From contig JARKQG010000075.1 in the NCBI GenBank assembly GCA_029974035.1, forward strand, positions 62,001-126,000: a stretch of DNA of 64,000 bases, given 5' to 3'. Shown piece by piece: positions 1 through 7,763 of the stretch. The position numbers were made by a program, and so were the translations under genes. The notes under the pieces are model-generated. The model had not been told where the DNA came from. It saw only the letters and a program-made list of their open reading frames with translations, and did no database searches. Position 1 is the first letter of the stretch, and each line of letters starts with the position of its first letter. Source of the DNA: Eubacteriales bacterium. Its GTDB lineage: Bacteria; Bacillota_A; Clostridia; Christensenellales; Aristaeellaceae.

Positions 1-283
1 AGAGGGAAAAATCCTGATAGATCGCGATGATGCCGCTGCGCATCGCGTCCAGCGCCGTCAGGCTCTCGACGCGCCGGCCCTCGACTTCAATCACCGCGCC
101 GGGGTCCGGCTGATAGACGCCGGTCAGCACTTTGATCAAGGTCGACTTGCCGGCGCCGTTTTCCCCGATCAGCGCGTGTACTTCGCCCCGGCGGACGTCA
201 AAACCCACGCCCGAAAGCGCGTTGACGCCCGGAAAGGTCTTGGATACGTTCTCCAGCCGGAGGAACACGCCGCCGTCCGCCAT
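1..283 (-). CDS. Sugar ABC transporter ATP-binding protein, N-terminal part (runs off the window)
   Basis: Only the first 94 codons are inside the window; the gene continues past base 1. The ATG at 283 is preceded by an AGGA/GGGGG-rich stretch that can serve as ribosome binding site. The protein opens with a typical ABC N-terminus, then a Walker A loop (GENGAGKST, residues 40-48) followed by [12 protein letters not shown] and, near the edge, the Q-loop region ([10 protein letters not shown]). GVYQPD and the [10 protein letters not shown] opening are typical of RbsA/MglA/XylG-type sugar importers, which have two fused ATPase domains; that the second domain lies off-window is inference. It lies downstream of the YesM/YesN pair on the same strand, which suggests regulated carbohydrate uptake. 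Substrate unknown. Confidence 0.85.
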   Translation of the reverse strand, partial: MADGGVFLRLENVSKTFPGVNALSGVGFDVRRGEVHALIGENGAGKSTLIKVLTGVYQPDPGAVIEVEGRRVESLTALDAMRSGIIAIYQDFSL

Positions 284-328
284 GCCGCCGCCCCCATTTC
301 CTGAAAACACAATAATTTGAACGATAGG

Positions 329-338
329 GCCAATTGGC
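329..338. promoter_or_regulatory. GCCAATTGGC palindrome in the leader of the sugar ABC gene
   Basis: A perfect 10-bp palindrome lies about 45 bases before the ABC ATPase start, within an AT-rich 140-bp gap, with partly symmetric AGGG/CCCT flanks. It could be an operator for the adjacent AraC-type regulator or another sugar regulator. No convincing sigma-A promoter could be fixed here, so the role is a guess. Confidence 0.3.
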
Positions 339-424
339 ACCCTACCGTTTTATAGTATCTATTCATTGGCTGTGACGGAATATAAATATCAAAGCATTTG
401 GTGGAAAAATCAACGATGCGGCCC

Positions 425-1171
425 TCATCGGCGGCGGTATTCCGAGGGCGTGACGCCCGCGTACTTTTTGAAGGTGCGGCTGAAGTAGTGCTGGTCCTCA
501 AAGCCCACCCGGAAGGCAATTTCGTAGATCATCAGATCGGTCTGGTCCATCAGCCGCTTGGCTTCCGCGACGCGGGTGCGGCCGATGTAGTCCGCGATGG
601 ACATGCCGAAGGCGCGCTTGAAGGCGTTGCCCAGGTAGTTGGGAGAGTAGCCCAGCGTCGCCGACAGGCGGTGGACGCTCAGCTTGGGGCTGGCGTAGCC
701 GCGGTCGATGGCCTGGCGCGCCTGCTCCGCCACGGAGCGGGGGGCCGGCGGCGCGCTCTGGTCCGCCATGGCGCTGCGGATGAGCCGCTCCCGGGACTCC
801 CGCTCGGAGGCCAGCGCGTGGAGCCGCCGGGCCATGGCGCGCACGTCGTCCTGGTCCACAGGCTTGAGCACGTAGTCCACCGCGCCGTAGCTCAGGGCCT
901 GCTTGGCGTAGTCGAATTCGTCGTACCCGCTGATGATGATGGTGGCGGGCCGGTCCGGCCGGCTCCCCAGGCGCTTCATCAGTTCGATGCCGTTCATCTC
1001 GGGCATGGCGATGTCCAGCAGCATGGCGTCGATGCGGCGGCTGTCCAGCACGGCCAGCGCCTGGGCGCCGCTCTGGGCGGTGAAGGTCTGGAAAAGGCCG
1101 GTTTCATCGATGATGCCGCGCATGCCCTCGGCCAGCAGGCGCTCGTCGTCCACCACCAGCATGGTAAACAT
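425..1171 (-). CDS. yesN: YesN-type response regulator with AraC HTH
   Basis: A 248-residue two-domain regulator. The N-terminal receiver has the acidic pair (VVDDE), the phospho-acceptor Asp53 in LLDIAMPEMNG, the switch Ser in IIISGYDEFDYA, and Lys in YVLKPVDQDD. The C-terminal ~100 residues are an AraC/XylS double helix-turn-helix ending in YFSRTFKKYAGVTPSEYRRR. The start is the ATG at 1171 (MFTMLVVDDE), preceded by GGGAGGAA; longer upstream readings enter the kinase gene and lack receiver sequence. It follows the YesM-like kinase by 17 bases, so the two form one operon. Such pairs in Bacillota usually activate a nearby sugar or polysaccharide uptake operon; the ABC ATPase just downstream is the obvious candidate target (inference). 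Confidence 0.93.
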   Translation of the reverse strand: MFTMLVVDDERLLAEGMRGIIDETGLFQTFTAQSGAQALAVLDSRRIDAMLLDIAMPEMNGIELMKRLGSRPDRPATIIISGYDEFDYAKQALSYGAVDYVLKPVDQDDVRAMARRLHALASERESRERLIRSAMADQSAPPAPRSVAEQARQAIDRGYASPKLSVHRLSATLGYSPNYLGNAFKRAFGMSIADYIGRTRVAEAKRLMDQTDLMIYEIAFRVGFEDQHYFSRTFKKYAGVTPSEYRRR

Positions 1172-1188
1172 GCGGAATTCCTCCCGTG

Positions 1189-2991
1189 TCAAGGCTGATT
1201 GGGCCCGGCGGCGCAGGCGTTTCTTTCGGTGCCGGGCGGGATGCGCCGGATCCGCACCGTGGCGACGGTTTCGCGCCCCTCTCGGGCAAAGGTGAGCCCA
1301 TAGCCCTCGCCAAAGCACATGCGCACCCGGTCGTGGACGTTGGAAATGCCGATGCCGTAGCCCGGCGGCGCGGGGGCCTCCGTGCGGTGGTGCAGGAAGC
1401 GGTTCATGGATTCGATGGTTTCCCTTGTGGCGCGCTCGCCGTCGTCGCGCACCATCAAAAGGATGTCACCGCCATCCGCCCGGGCGGAGAGCGCGATGCG
1501 GCAGGTCTTGGCGGCGCTGGCCTGCATGCCGTGGATGATGGAGTTCTCCACCAGCGGCTGCAGGATCAGCCGGGGGGTCAGGCAGTCCATCAGGTCCTCG
1601 GGCATGTCGTAGGAGACGGTGATGGAGTCCTCGTAGCGGGCCATCTGGATGCCGATGTAGAGTTCAATGTGCTTGATCTGCTCCCTGAGCGGGATGAAGT
1701 CGCGCCCGCGGCTGATGCTGATGCGGAAAAAGGAGGCCAGGTCCTTGGTGATGCGGATCGCCTTTTTGTCCTCGCCGGTGCCGATCAGCCAGATGATGGT
1801 GGACAGCGTGTTGTACAGAAAGTGCGGGTTGATCTGGAATTCCAGCGCGCGGATCTGCGCCTCCCGGTTGTTCTTCTGCTCCTCGTAGTACTGCTGGATG
1901 GAATCCTCCAGCTTTTCCAGAATCTGGCCGTACTTGTCGTCCAGCAGCGCGATTTCGTTTTTGACGGGCGGGCGGTCCTGGGGCTGGCCCGGCGCGTAGG
2001 AGGAAACGCGGCCGATCAGCCGGTACAGTGGCTTCATGAAGCTGCGGGACATCATGGAGCCCAGGAGCAGGCACAGCCCGATGCATAAAAGCGCCACCAG
2101 CAGCGTCATCGTGAGGATCGGGCGGAAGCCCGCGTTCAGCGTTTCCTCCGGGATCAGCTCGAGGTAGGTGAGGCGGCGCGTGGCGTCCCGGTGGAATACC
2201 AGCACCCGGCTGCCCAGGTCTACGGAGCCGGAGGTGCCCGAGAGGGCGGCCCGGTCAAAGCCCAGCGCCTCAAAGAGGTTCTGTCCGTAGAACGCGCCGT
2301 CGGCGCAGGACTGGATGGTGCCCCGGTCGTTGACGATCATGAAGTGGCTGCCCCGGGCGTCCTCGTAGGGCTGGTAAAGCTTGCGGAAAAGGCTCTCGCG
2401 CACGTTGATCCGGATCAGCGCCGCCGGGCGGTTGTGCCGGTCCAGCACCTGGCGCACATAGGGGATCACCCGCTCGCCGCCGTCCAGCGTGGCGTCCTGC
2501 CACAGGTCGAAGAGCTGGAAGTCCTCGGGGCCGGGCAGTTGTTCCGGCGCCGAGGGCAGAAGCTGCACCACCGACGCGTCCGCGGAGTACCGGAGCGTCA
2601 CGCCGCCGCCGATAAAGAGCACCGCGCTGGCCTCCTGGCTGTTGTAGAGCCGGATGATCTGCCGCCTCGCCTGGTCTTCCACCATCGAGGGGATCATCTC
2701 CTGCCGGGCCTCGGTGTCAAAATAGGCGCGCACGTAGGGGTTGAAGGCCACGAGCAGCGTGTCCCGGTGTTTTTCGCGCATGATCTCATCCACCCGGTAG
2801 GCGATGAACTCCAGCCGGCTCTGGCTGTCGGTCACGCCCTTTTCCAGCATCGTGCGCGAGGACACGTCCAGCGAGATCGCGCCGATCACGAACACGGGCA
2901 CCAGCGATACCAGGACAAACAGCATCGTCAGCCGGGTTCGGACCGACAGGTTGGCGAAAAACGAGGCGGCCTTCTTCACGGGGCACTTCAC
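1189..2991 (-). CDS. yesM: YesM-family sensor histidine kinase
   Basis: About 600 residues. An N-terminal membrane helix (residues ~17-37, rich in LFVLVSLVPVFVIG), a ~250-residue extracytoplasmic sensor region, a second membrane helix near 285-310, a HAMP-like linker (FMKPLYRLIGRV), then the His_kinase (PF06580) box QINPHFLYNTLSTI with the likely phospho-His at residue 390, and a C-terminal HATPase domain (VENSIIHG N-box, GYGIGISNVHDR G-box). The first codon is GTG at 2991 behind AGGGACGAAGG; a second in-frame GTG at 2979 is possible. It lies directly upstream of the YesN regulator. The signal is unknown; orphan carbohydrate-sensing kinases of this class are common in gut Clostridia. Confidence 0.92.
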   Translation of the reverse strand: MKCPVKKAASFFANLSVRTRLTMLFVLVSLVPVFVIGAISLDVSSRTMLEKGVTDSQSRLEFIAYRVDEIMREKHRDTLLVAFNPYVRAYFDTEARQEMIPSMVEDQARRQIIRLYNSQEASAVLFIGGGVTLRYSADASVVQLLPSAPEQLPGPEDFQLFDLWQDATLDGGERVIPYVRQVLDRHNRPAALIRINVRESLFRKLYQPYEDARGSHFMIVNDRGTIQSCADGAFYGQNLFEALGFDRAALSGTSGSVDLGSRVLVFHRDATRRLTYLELIPEETLNAGFRPILTMTLLVALLCIGLCLLLGSMMSRSFMKPLYRLIGRVSSYAPGQPQDRPPVKNEIALLDDKYGQILEKLEDSIQQYYEEQKNNREAQIRALEFQINPHFLYNTLSTIIWLIGTGEDKKAIRITKDLASFFRISISRGRDFIPLREQIKHIELYIGIQMARYEDSITVSYDMPEDLMDCLTPRLILQPLVENSIIHGMQASAAKTCRIALSARADGGDILLMVRDDGERATRETIESMNRFLHHRTEAPAPPGYGIGISNVHDRVRMCFGEGYGLTFAREGRETVATVRIRRIPPGTERNACAAGPNQP

Positions 2992-3025
2992 CCTTCGTCC
3001 CTTGTGATGCGCGGATTTCTCTCAA

Positions 3026-3054
3026 AGCGTAACACAAACGGCGCGGGTTTTCAA
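3026..3054 (-). promoter_or_regulatory. Possible sigma-A promoter for yesMN
   Basis: TTGAAA, 17-bp spacer, TACGCT on the minus strand, with the predicted start of transcription about 30 bases before the GTG at 2991. The -35 matches 5 of 6 but the -10 only 3 of 6, so this is tentative. Confidence 0.4.
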
Positions 3055-3062
3055 GGGGCGCA

Positions 3063-3094
3063 GAAAAGCGCGAAAGGGCGTCGCCCTTCCGCGC
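3063..3094 (-). terminator. Palindromic hairpin with T-run upstream of yesM
   Basis: On the minus strand the 27-base palindrome (13-base arms, one G-U pair) is followed by TTTT. It reads as an intrinsic terminator isolating yesM from what lies upstream. The same palindrome recurs at 3300-3326. Confidence 0.55.
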
Positions 3095-3326
3095 CCGGAC
3101 CATTCACAAAGTCCTCGGCAGACTTCAATCGTTCCCGGCGGCACGTACGTCGGGAACGGTTTCTCCCCCCAGGGCGCACACTGGGGGGAGAAATAGCACC
3201 ATACGTCAGCACACCGCCCGGAAATGCGTGAGCATTTCAGGTGTGCGCAGGCTTTCTCCTCCGCATCAAAAAACCCGGCAGGGGTTTTTGATGCTTTGAG
3301 CGCAAAAGGGCGTCGCCCTTCCGCGC
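3068..3326. repeat. Inverted-repeat array bounded by two copies of a 27-bp palindrome
   Basis: The 345-base gap between opuAA and yesM has no gene. It begins and ends with near-identical palindromes (3068-3094 and 3300-3326, one base different: GCGC-G/A-AAAGGGCGTCGC...). Between them lie at least four more inverted repeats: GTTCCCG/CGGGAAC (3131-3157), a perfect 13-bp stem TTTCTCCCCCCAG/CTGGGGGGAGAAA (3160-3193), GAAATGC/GCATTTC (3221-3238, nested inside CACACC/GGTGTG), and GCATCAAAAA-CCC/GGG-TTTTTGATGC (3264-3294). Such density is far above the rest of the window. It may be a REP/BIME-like intergenic element or a structured leader. Confidence 0.7.
3264..3294 (-). terminator. Terminator after the glycine betaine operon
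   Basis: Minus-strand stem CCC/GGG extended by A-run/T-run pairing, followed by TTTTTT; because of the flanking A-run it also works in the other direction. It lies about 50 bases after the opuAA stop codon. Confidence 0.6.
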
Positions 3327-3344
3327 CGTCGGTCCCGGCGGGGG

Positions 3345-4526
3345 TCAAAGCATGGAGGCGATGATGGCCGCGCGGGTGACGATGCCCTGCAGCATGCCGG
3401 TTTCGTCCACCACGGCGATGGGGTAGGGAGTTTGGGCGGCCAGCGGCATCACGTCGCTCACCAGCGCGTCCCGGGTGGTGGTGGGCGGGTCGCGGTCAAT
3501 CCGCCCGGCAAAGCCCTCGCCCGCCTGCCGCGCCTTCAGCGCCGCGTCGATGGACAGAACGCCGAGAAGCTTCATCTTCTGGTCCACCACGTAGGCGCTG
3601 GACAGCCCCTGCCGGTGCATCTCGCGGATGGCGTTGGCAGGGTCGTCGTTCTCCCGAACGAGGCAGGCGGGGGTGATCATCACGCGGCCCACGCTGAGCA
3701 CCTGGGTGCGGTCGGCGCTTTCGATGAACTGGCGCACGTAGTCGTCGGCGGGGGTGGCGGACAGGGTTTCGGGGGTTCCGGTCTGGACGGTCTTGCCGTC
3801 CCGCATGATGGACACGGTGTCCCCCAGCTTGAACGCCTCGTCGATGTCGTGGGTGATGAAGAGGATGGTCTTGCCCAGCCTCCGCTGCAGCGAGATCAGC
3901 TCAAACTGCATGTCCCGGCGGATCAGCGGGTCCAGCGCGGAGAAGGGCTCGTCCATCAGCAGCACTTCCGGGTCGTTGGCCAGCGCGCGGGCGATGCCCA
4001 CCCGCTGCTTCATGCCGCCGGACAGGCTGCCGATGGGCTTTTTCTCCCAGCCGTCGAGCCCCACCATGTGGATCAGCTCCATTGCCCGGTCAATGCGCTC
4101 GGATTTGGGCACCTTGCGCACCTCGAGACCGTAGGACACGTTGTCGATCACCGTGCGGTGGGTGAAAAGGCCAAAGTTCTGGAACACCATGGACACCTTG
4201 CGGCGGCGGAAGTCAATCAGCTCGCGCCGGTTCATGGCGTCGATCTGGCGGCCTTCAAAGAGCACATGGCCGGCGGTGGGGCGGATCAGCTGGTTAAAAC
4301 AGCGGATGATCGTGGACTTGCCGGAGCCGGAGAGGCCGATGATAACGAAGATCTCGCCCTCGCGCACCTTGAAGGACACGTCCCACAGCGCCACGGTGGC
4401 GCCGGTTTCCTTGTAGGCGGCGCCCTTGTCGCCGCCCTCGCGCATGATGCGGGCGGCTTCCGCCTTGCCGTGGCCGTAGATTTTGGTGACGTTCTGGGCC
4501 TCCAGGATCACCCTGGGTTCATCCAT
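3345..4526 (-). CDS. opuAA: Glycine betaine/proline ABC transporter ATP-binding protein with CBS domains
   Basis: A 393-residue ATPase of the OpuAA/ProV class, the usual length for the family. Walker [10 protein letters not shown] near residues 64-72, signature [15 protein letters not shown], Walker [13 protein letters not shown], and switch His in [11 protein letters not shown]. The long N-terminal insert ([20 protein letters not shown]) is characteristic of quaternary-amine transporters, and the C-terminal ~120 residues carry two CBS motifs, which in OpuA sense ionic strength and gate uptake. It overlaps the permease gene by 8 bases, so the two are translationally coupled, and it is the last gene of a binding protein-permease-ATPase operon. 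ProV and OpuAA are names for the same function; the exact substrate (betaine, proline betaine, carnitine) cannot be read from sequence. Confidence 0.95.
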   Translation of the reverse strand: MDEPRVILEAQNVTKIYGHGKAEAARIMREGGDKGAAYKETGATVALWDVSFKVREGEIFVIIGLSGSGKSTIIRCFNQLIRPTAGHVLFEGRQIDAMNRRELIDFRRRKVSMVFQNFGLFTHRTVIDNVSYGLEVRKVPKSERIDRAMELIHMVGLDGWEKKPIGSLSGGMKQRVGIARALANDPEVLLMDEPFSALDPLIRRDMQFELISLQRRLGKTILFITHDIDEAFKLGDTVSIMRDGKTVQTGTPETLSATPADDYVRQFIESADRTQVLSVGRVMITPACLVRENDDPANAIREMHRQGLSSAYVVDQKMKLLGVLSIDAALKARQAGEGFAGRIDRDPPTTTRDALVSDVMPLAAQTPYPIAVVDETGMLQGIVTRAAIIASML

Positions 4527-5403
4527 CGCCCTTCACCTCGCTCTTTCGGATGGCGGCCTGGGTGATGCGATCCAGAATGATGGCGACGATGACGATGGCG
4601 ATGCCCGGCAGCAGCGCCTTGCCCATTTCGACGCGGTTGGTGGCCAGCAAAATCTCCATGCCCAGGCCGTTGGCGCCGATCAGCGCGCAGGTGACCACCA
4701 TGGACATGGCCATCATCAGCGTCTGGTTGATGCCGGTCATGATGGTGGGCAGCGCCTGGGGGATCTGCACCTTGACCAGGGTCTGCATCCGGGTGGAGCC
4801 GAAGGCCCGGGCGGCTTCCAGCATTTCCGCGTCCACGTAGACGAGGCCGTGGCTGGTAAGCCGCACGATGGGCACGATGGCGTAGATCGTGGTGGCCAAG
4901 AGGGCCGGCGTGATCCCCACGTTGAAGAGGATCACCGCCGGCACCAGGTACACCCAGGAGGGCATGGTCTGCATTGTATCGAGGATGGGGCGTATGATGC
5001 GGTTGGCCCGTGGGCTGAGGGCCAGCAGCACCCCCAGCGGAAACCCGGCCAGCACACAAAGGAGCACGCTGGCGATGACCACGCTGAGGGTTTGAAGCAT
5101 CTCGTTCCACAGCCCGCAGCAGCCCACAAACGTCAGCAGCGCGGCGTAGAGCGCCGCGGCGCGCCAGGACTTCATCAGCCGCCACGCCAGCACCACCACC
5201 AGCAGCACCAGCACCACCCAGGGCGTCTTTTCCAGCGCCCAGCGGATGCCGCTCACCACCGCGACCACCACGTCGCGGATGGCGCGCAGCGCGTCGCGGT
5301 GTTCGCGGGAAAAGGCCTTGACGGACGTGTCGATGGCGTCGCCCAGCTTAAACTGCCACGATTCGGGAAATTTCAGGATGTAATCGGTCAGAAAATCCAT
5401 CAT
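4519..5403 (-). CDS. opuAB: Glycine betaine/proline ABC transporter permease
   Basis: A 294-residue inner-membrane permease of the BPD_transp_1 family, close to OpuAB in size. A membrane helix near residues 55-72 is followed by five further helices and the cytoplasmic EAA loop ([20 protein letters not shown]) that docks on the ATPase. The start is one of two consecutive ATGs (5403 or 5400), with a GGAGG upstream that overlaps the end of the binding-protein gene; the gap between the two genes is only 8 bases. It forms the channel for compatible-solute import energised by OpuAA. Confidence 0.93.
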   Translation of the reverse strand: MMDFLTDYILKFPESWQFKLGDAIDTSVKAFSREHRDALRAIRDVVVAVVSGIRWALEKTPWVVLVLLVVVLAWRLMKSWRAAALYAALLTFVGCCGLWNEMLQTLSVVIASVLLCVLAGFPLGVLLALSPRANRIIRPILDTMQTMPSWVYLVPAVILFNVGITPALLATTIYAIVPIVRLTSHGLVYVDAEMLEAARAFGSTRMQTLVKVQIPQALPTIMTGINQTLMMAMSMVVTCALIGANGLGMEILLATNRVEMGKALLPGIAIVIVAIILDRITQAAIRKSEVKGDG

Positions 5404-5411
5404 GCGGGGGA

Positions 5412-6413
5412 TTACGCCTCCAGTCCGTCGAGGTAAGCGCGCAGGCGCTGGGCGTTCTCCGCCGGGAGCCACTGGTCAATCAATCCGTCGTTCTGCCGGA
5501 GCAGCCACGCCGCCACTTCCTCGTAGGACGCCTTGGTTTCGTCCAGGTGCGCCAGCGCCTGGGAGATCAGCGCGCTGCCGGTTTCGTACTTCTGGAAAAA
5601 GCCCAGCAGGTCCGGCGCCCTTTCGGCAAACCTGTTGCTGCTGACGATCTTGAGGGCCTGCTTGGGGAAGGCGCACTTGCCCTCCATCAGAAGCGCCGGA
5701 TCGTAGGGCGCGTCCTCCAGCAGCACCAGGTCCAGCTTGCCCGTGACCCAGGTGGGCTCGTAGCAGTAGCCTACCCAGGGGTCGCCCAGGTTGTAGGCGG
5801 ACACCAGCGACGCAAACAGCGAGGATTCGCTGCCCAGCCGCACGTAGTTGTAGTCCGCGTCCAGCGCGTAGGCGAGATACTTGTTGTAGAGCACCTCGTC
5901 CGCCATCCATCCGGGGATCGAGCCGTAGATGCGGCCCCGGCCCTTGTCCTCGTCGTCCGGGAAGACGGCGGCGTACTTTTTCAGGTCCTCGACGGTCACG
6001 AGATCCGGCGCCATGGGCTCAATGCCGCGCTCGGCGTCGCCCTCGATCACGTAGCGGGGCACGTACACGCCCTGGGCGCTGTCCGCCACCAGGATGCCCA
6101 CGTCCACGATGTCGCCGTTTGCCACGTCGTCGGCGTAGGTGGCCACGTTGTCCGTCCAGCTCTCGATGTCCAGATCCACGTCGCCGTTGATGATGGATTG
6201 CCAGTTCATCGTGGAGGACGCAGTGGACACCTCAAAATCGTACCCCTCGTAGGCGTGCTCCACCACCAGCTCCGCGATGGCGTTGTGCAGCTTCTGGCTG
6301 TCCCAGCCGTTGTCCGTGGCCACGATGACCACATTCTCGGCTCCGGCGGTCGCAAACCCGGCAAAGACCGTGAGGATCAAAAGCCAGGCCAGCGCGCAAG
6401 ACAACTTCTTCAT
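5412..6413 (-). CDS. opuAC: Glycine betaine/proline ABC transporter substrate-binding protein
   Basis: A 333-residue exported binding protein of the OpuAC/ProX family. Signal peptide MKKLSCALAWLLILTVFAGF with a likely type I cleavage after the ATAGA stretch; the only early Cys (residue 6) is before the hydrophobic core, so it is not a lipobox. The mature part has Trp- and Tyr-rich motifs expected of a quaternary-amine cage (NMNWQSI, DIESWTDN, GYCYEPTWVTG). The ATG at 6413 follows AAGGGGAA; the longer in-frame start at 6431 lacks spacing and would extend the signal peptide. First gene of the opuA operon. In Gram-positives lacking a lipid anchor it may be held by the permease or be released. 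Confidence 0.92.
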   Translation of the reverse strand: MKKLSCALAWLLILTVFAGFATAGAENVVIVATDNGWDSQKLHNAIAELVVEHAYEGYDFEVSTASSTMNWQSIINGDVDLDIESWTDNVATYADDVANGDIVDVGILVADSAQGVYVPRYVIEGDAERGIEPMAPDLVTVEDLKKYAAVFPDDEDKGRGRIYGSIPGWMADEVLYNKYLAYALDADYNYVRLGSESSLFASLVSAYNLGDPWVGYCYEPTWVTGKLDLVLLEDAPYDPALLMEGKCAFPKQALKIVSSNRFAERAPDLLGFFQKYETGSALISQALAHLDETKASYEEVAAWLLRQNDGLIDQWLPAENAQRLRAYLDGLEA

Positions 6414-6463
6414 GCAGCATTCCCCTTTCATCGTTCCATGATGTTTCTGTAAATAACAACTCT

Positions 6464-6492
6464 ATGATACCATATGGTGTGGCAGTATGCAA
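6464..6492 (-). promoter_or_regulatory. Sigma-A promoter of the opuA operon
   Basis: TTGCAT, 17-bp spacer, TATCAT, with transcription starting about 45 bases before the opuAC ATG. It lies in one of the few AT-rich patches of the window. The spacer holds CCATATGG, a perfect palindrome that could be a repressor site. Confidence 0.75.
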
Positions 6493-6632
6493 GAAAAAAT
6501 CTTCTTAAATATAATCTGCAAAACGCACAGCGCGCGGAAAAGCGGGAATCCCGGAGGATTTTGCCGGGCGGACCGCGAATTATTGCAAAACGGCGGCGCT
6601 GCCGCGGGGATTTGTCAAAGGGGGGACGCGCG

Positions 6633-7763
6633 TTGCGGTTTGTCCACATGGCGGATTTGCACATCGGGCGCTCGCTGGGCGAGATCGACCTGATTGAGGA
6701 TCAGCGCGCCGCGCTGACGGAAATTGCGGATTTTGTCGGCGAAAAAAGGCCGGACGCGGTGCTGATCGCGGGGGATGTGTACGATAAGGGCGTGCCCTCC
6801 GAGCGGGCGGTGGCGCTGGCGGACGAATTCTTCACCGCGCTCTCCGGGCGGTGCGGCGCGGTGTGCGTGGTGGGCGGCAACCACGACTCCCAGGAGCGGC
6901 TGTCCTTTGGCCGCAGGATCCTGGAACGCCAGGGGGTATACATCGCGGGGAATTACGAGGGCCGCCTCTTCAGGGTGGACTGCGCCGACGCAGCCGTCTG
7001 GCTGATGCCCTTTTTCCGCCCCCGGGAGGCGGCGGGCGTCATCGGCCCCTTTGAGCCCATGACCTTTGACGGCGCGGTGCGCGCGGCGCTGCGCCGGGAG
7101 GCGCTCGATCCCCGCCGCGCCAACGTGCTGGTGGCGCACCAGTTTGTCACGGGCGGGGCGGGCGAGGCGGACCAGAGCGATTCCGAGGCCGAGCTCACCG
7201 CGGTGGGCGGTGCCGAACGGGTGGACTACCGCGCCTTCGACGGGTTTGACTATGTGGCGCTGGGCCACCTGCACAAGCCCCAGCGCATCGGGCGGGAGGG
7301 CGTGCGCTACGCAGGCTCGCTGCTGAAGTATTCCGCGTCGGAGGCGCATCATGTGAAGAACGTGGTCCTGGGCGAGGTGACCCGGGCCGGCCTTCGCATC
7401 GAGCTCCACCCGGTGGCGGCGCCGCGGGATCTGCGGGTGGTCCGGGGCACGCTGGAGGCGCTCACCCGCCCGGAAACCGTGGCGGCGGGCAACCCCGAAG
7501 ACTACCTGCATGTGACGCTGACCGATCCGTTGCTGCCGCCCGACGCCCAGGCGAGGCTCCGCGGCCTGTACCCCAACATCTTCCGCATGGAGTACGCCCC
7601 GCCCGAGGCGCGGTTTGCCCCCGTCGACGCGCGGCGCGATCTGTCCCCCCCGGAGCTGTTTCGGGCGTTCTATCGCTTCCGGACCGGGCGGGAGATGGAC
7701 GATGCCATGGCCGGCTACATGGACGGCGTTTTTGACGAGGCGAGAGGGGAGGCTGAGCGATGA
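6633..7763 (+). CDS. sbcD: Exonuclease SbcD (Mre11-type nuclease subunit)
   Basis: A 376-residue calcineurin-like metallophosphoesterase. Metal-binding motifs appear in order: DLHIGR (residues 8-13), AGDVYDKG, GGNHDS, and GHLHKPQ, as in Mre11/SbcD; C-terminal SbcD domain follows. The start is the TTG at 6633 (MRFVHMADLHIG), preceded by AAAGGGGGG at ideal distance; this gives the family's usual N-terminus, whereas the upstream in-frame ATG or GTG codons would add ~50 unrelated residues. The stop overlaps the sbcC ATG (ATGA), so the two are coupled. With SbcC it opens hairpins and trims blocked DNA ends. Confidence 0.95.
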   Translation: MRFVHMADLHIGRSLGEIDLIEDQRAALTEIADFVGEKRPDAVLIAGDVYDKGVPSERAVALADEFFTALSGRCGAVCVVGGNHDSQERLSFGRRILERQGVYIAGNYEGRLFRVDCADAAVWLMPFFRPREAAGVIGPFEPMTFDGAVRAALRREALDPRRANVLVAHQFVTGGAGEADQSDSEAELTAVGGAERVDYRAFDGFDYVALGHLHKPQRIGREGVRYAGSLLKYSASEAHHVKNVVLGEVTRAGLRIELHPVAAPRDLRVVRGTLEALTRPETVAAGNPEDYLHVTLTDPLLPPDAQARLRGLYPNIFRMEYAPPEARFAPVDARRDLSPPELFRAFYRFRTGREMDDAMAGYMDGVFDEARGEAER

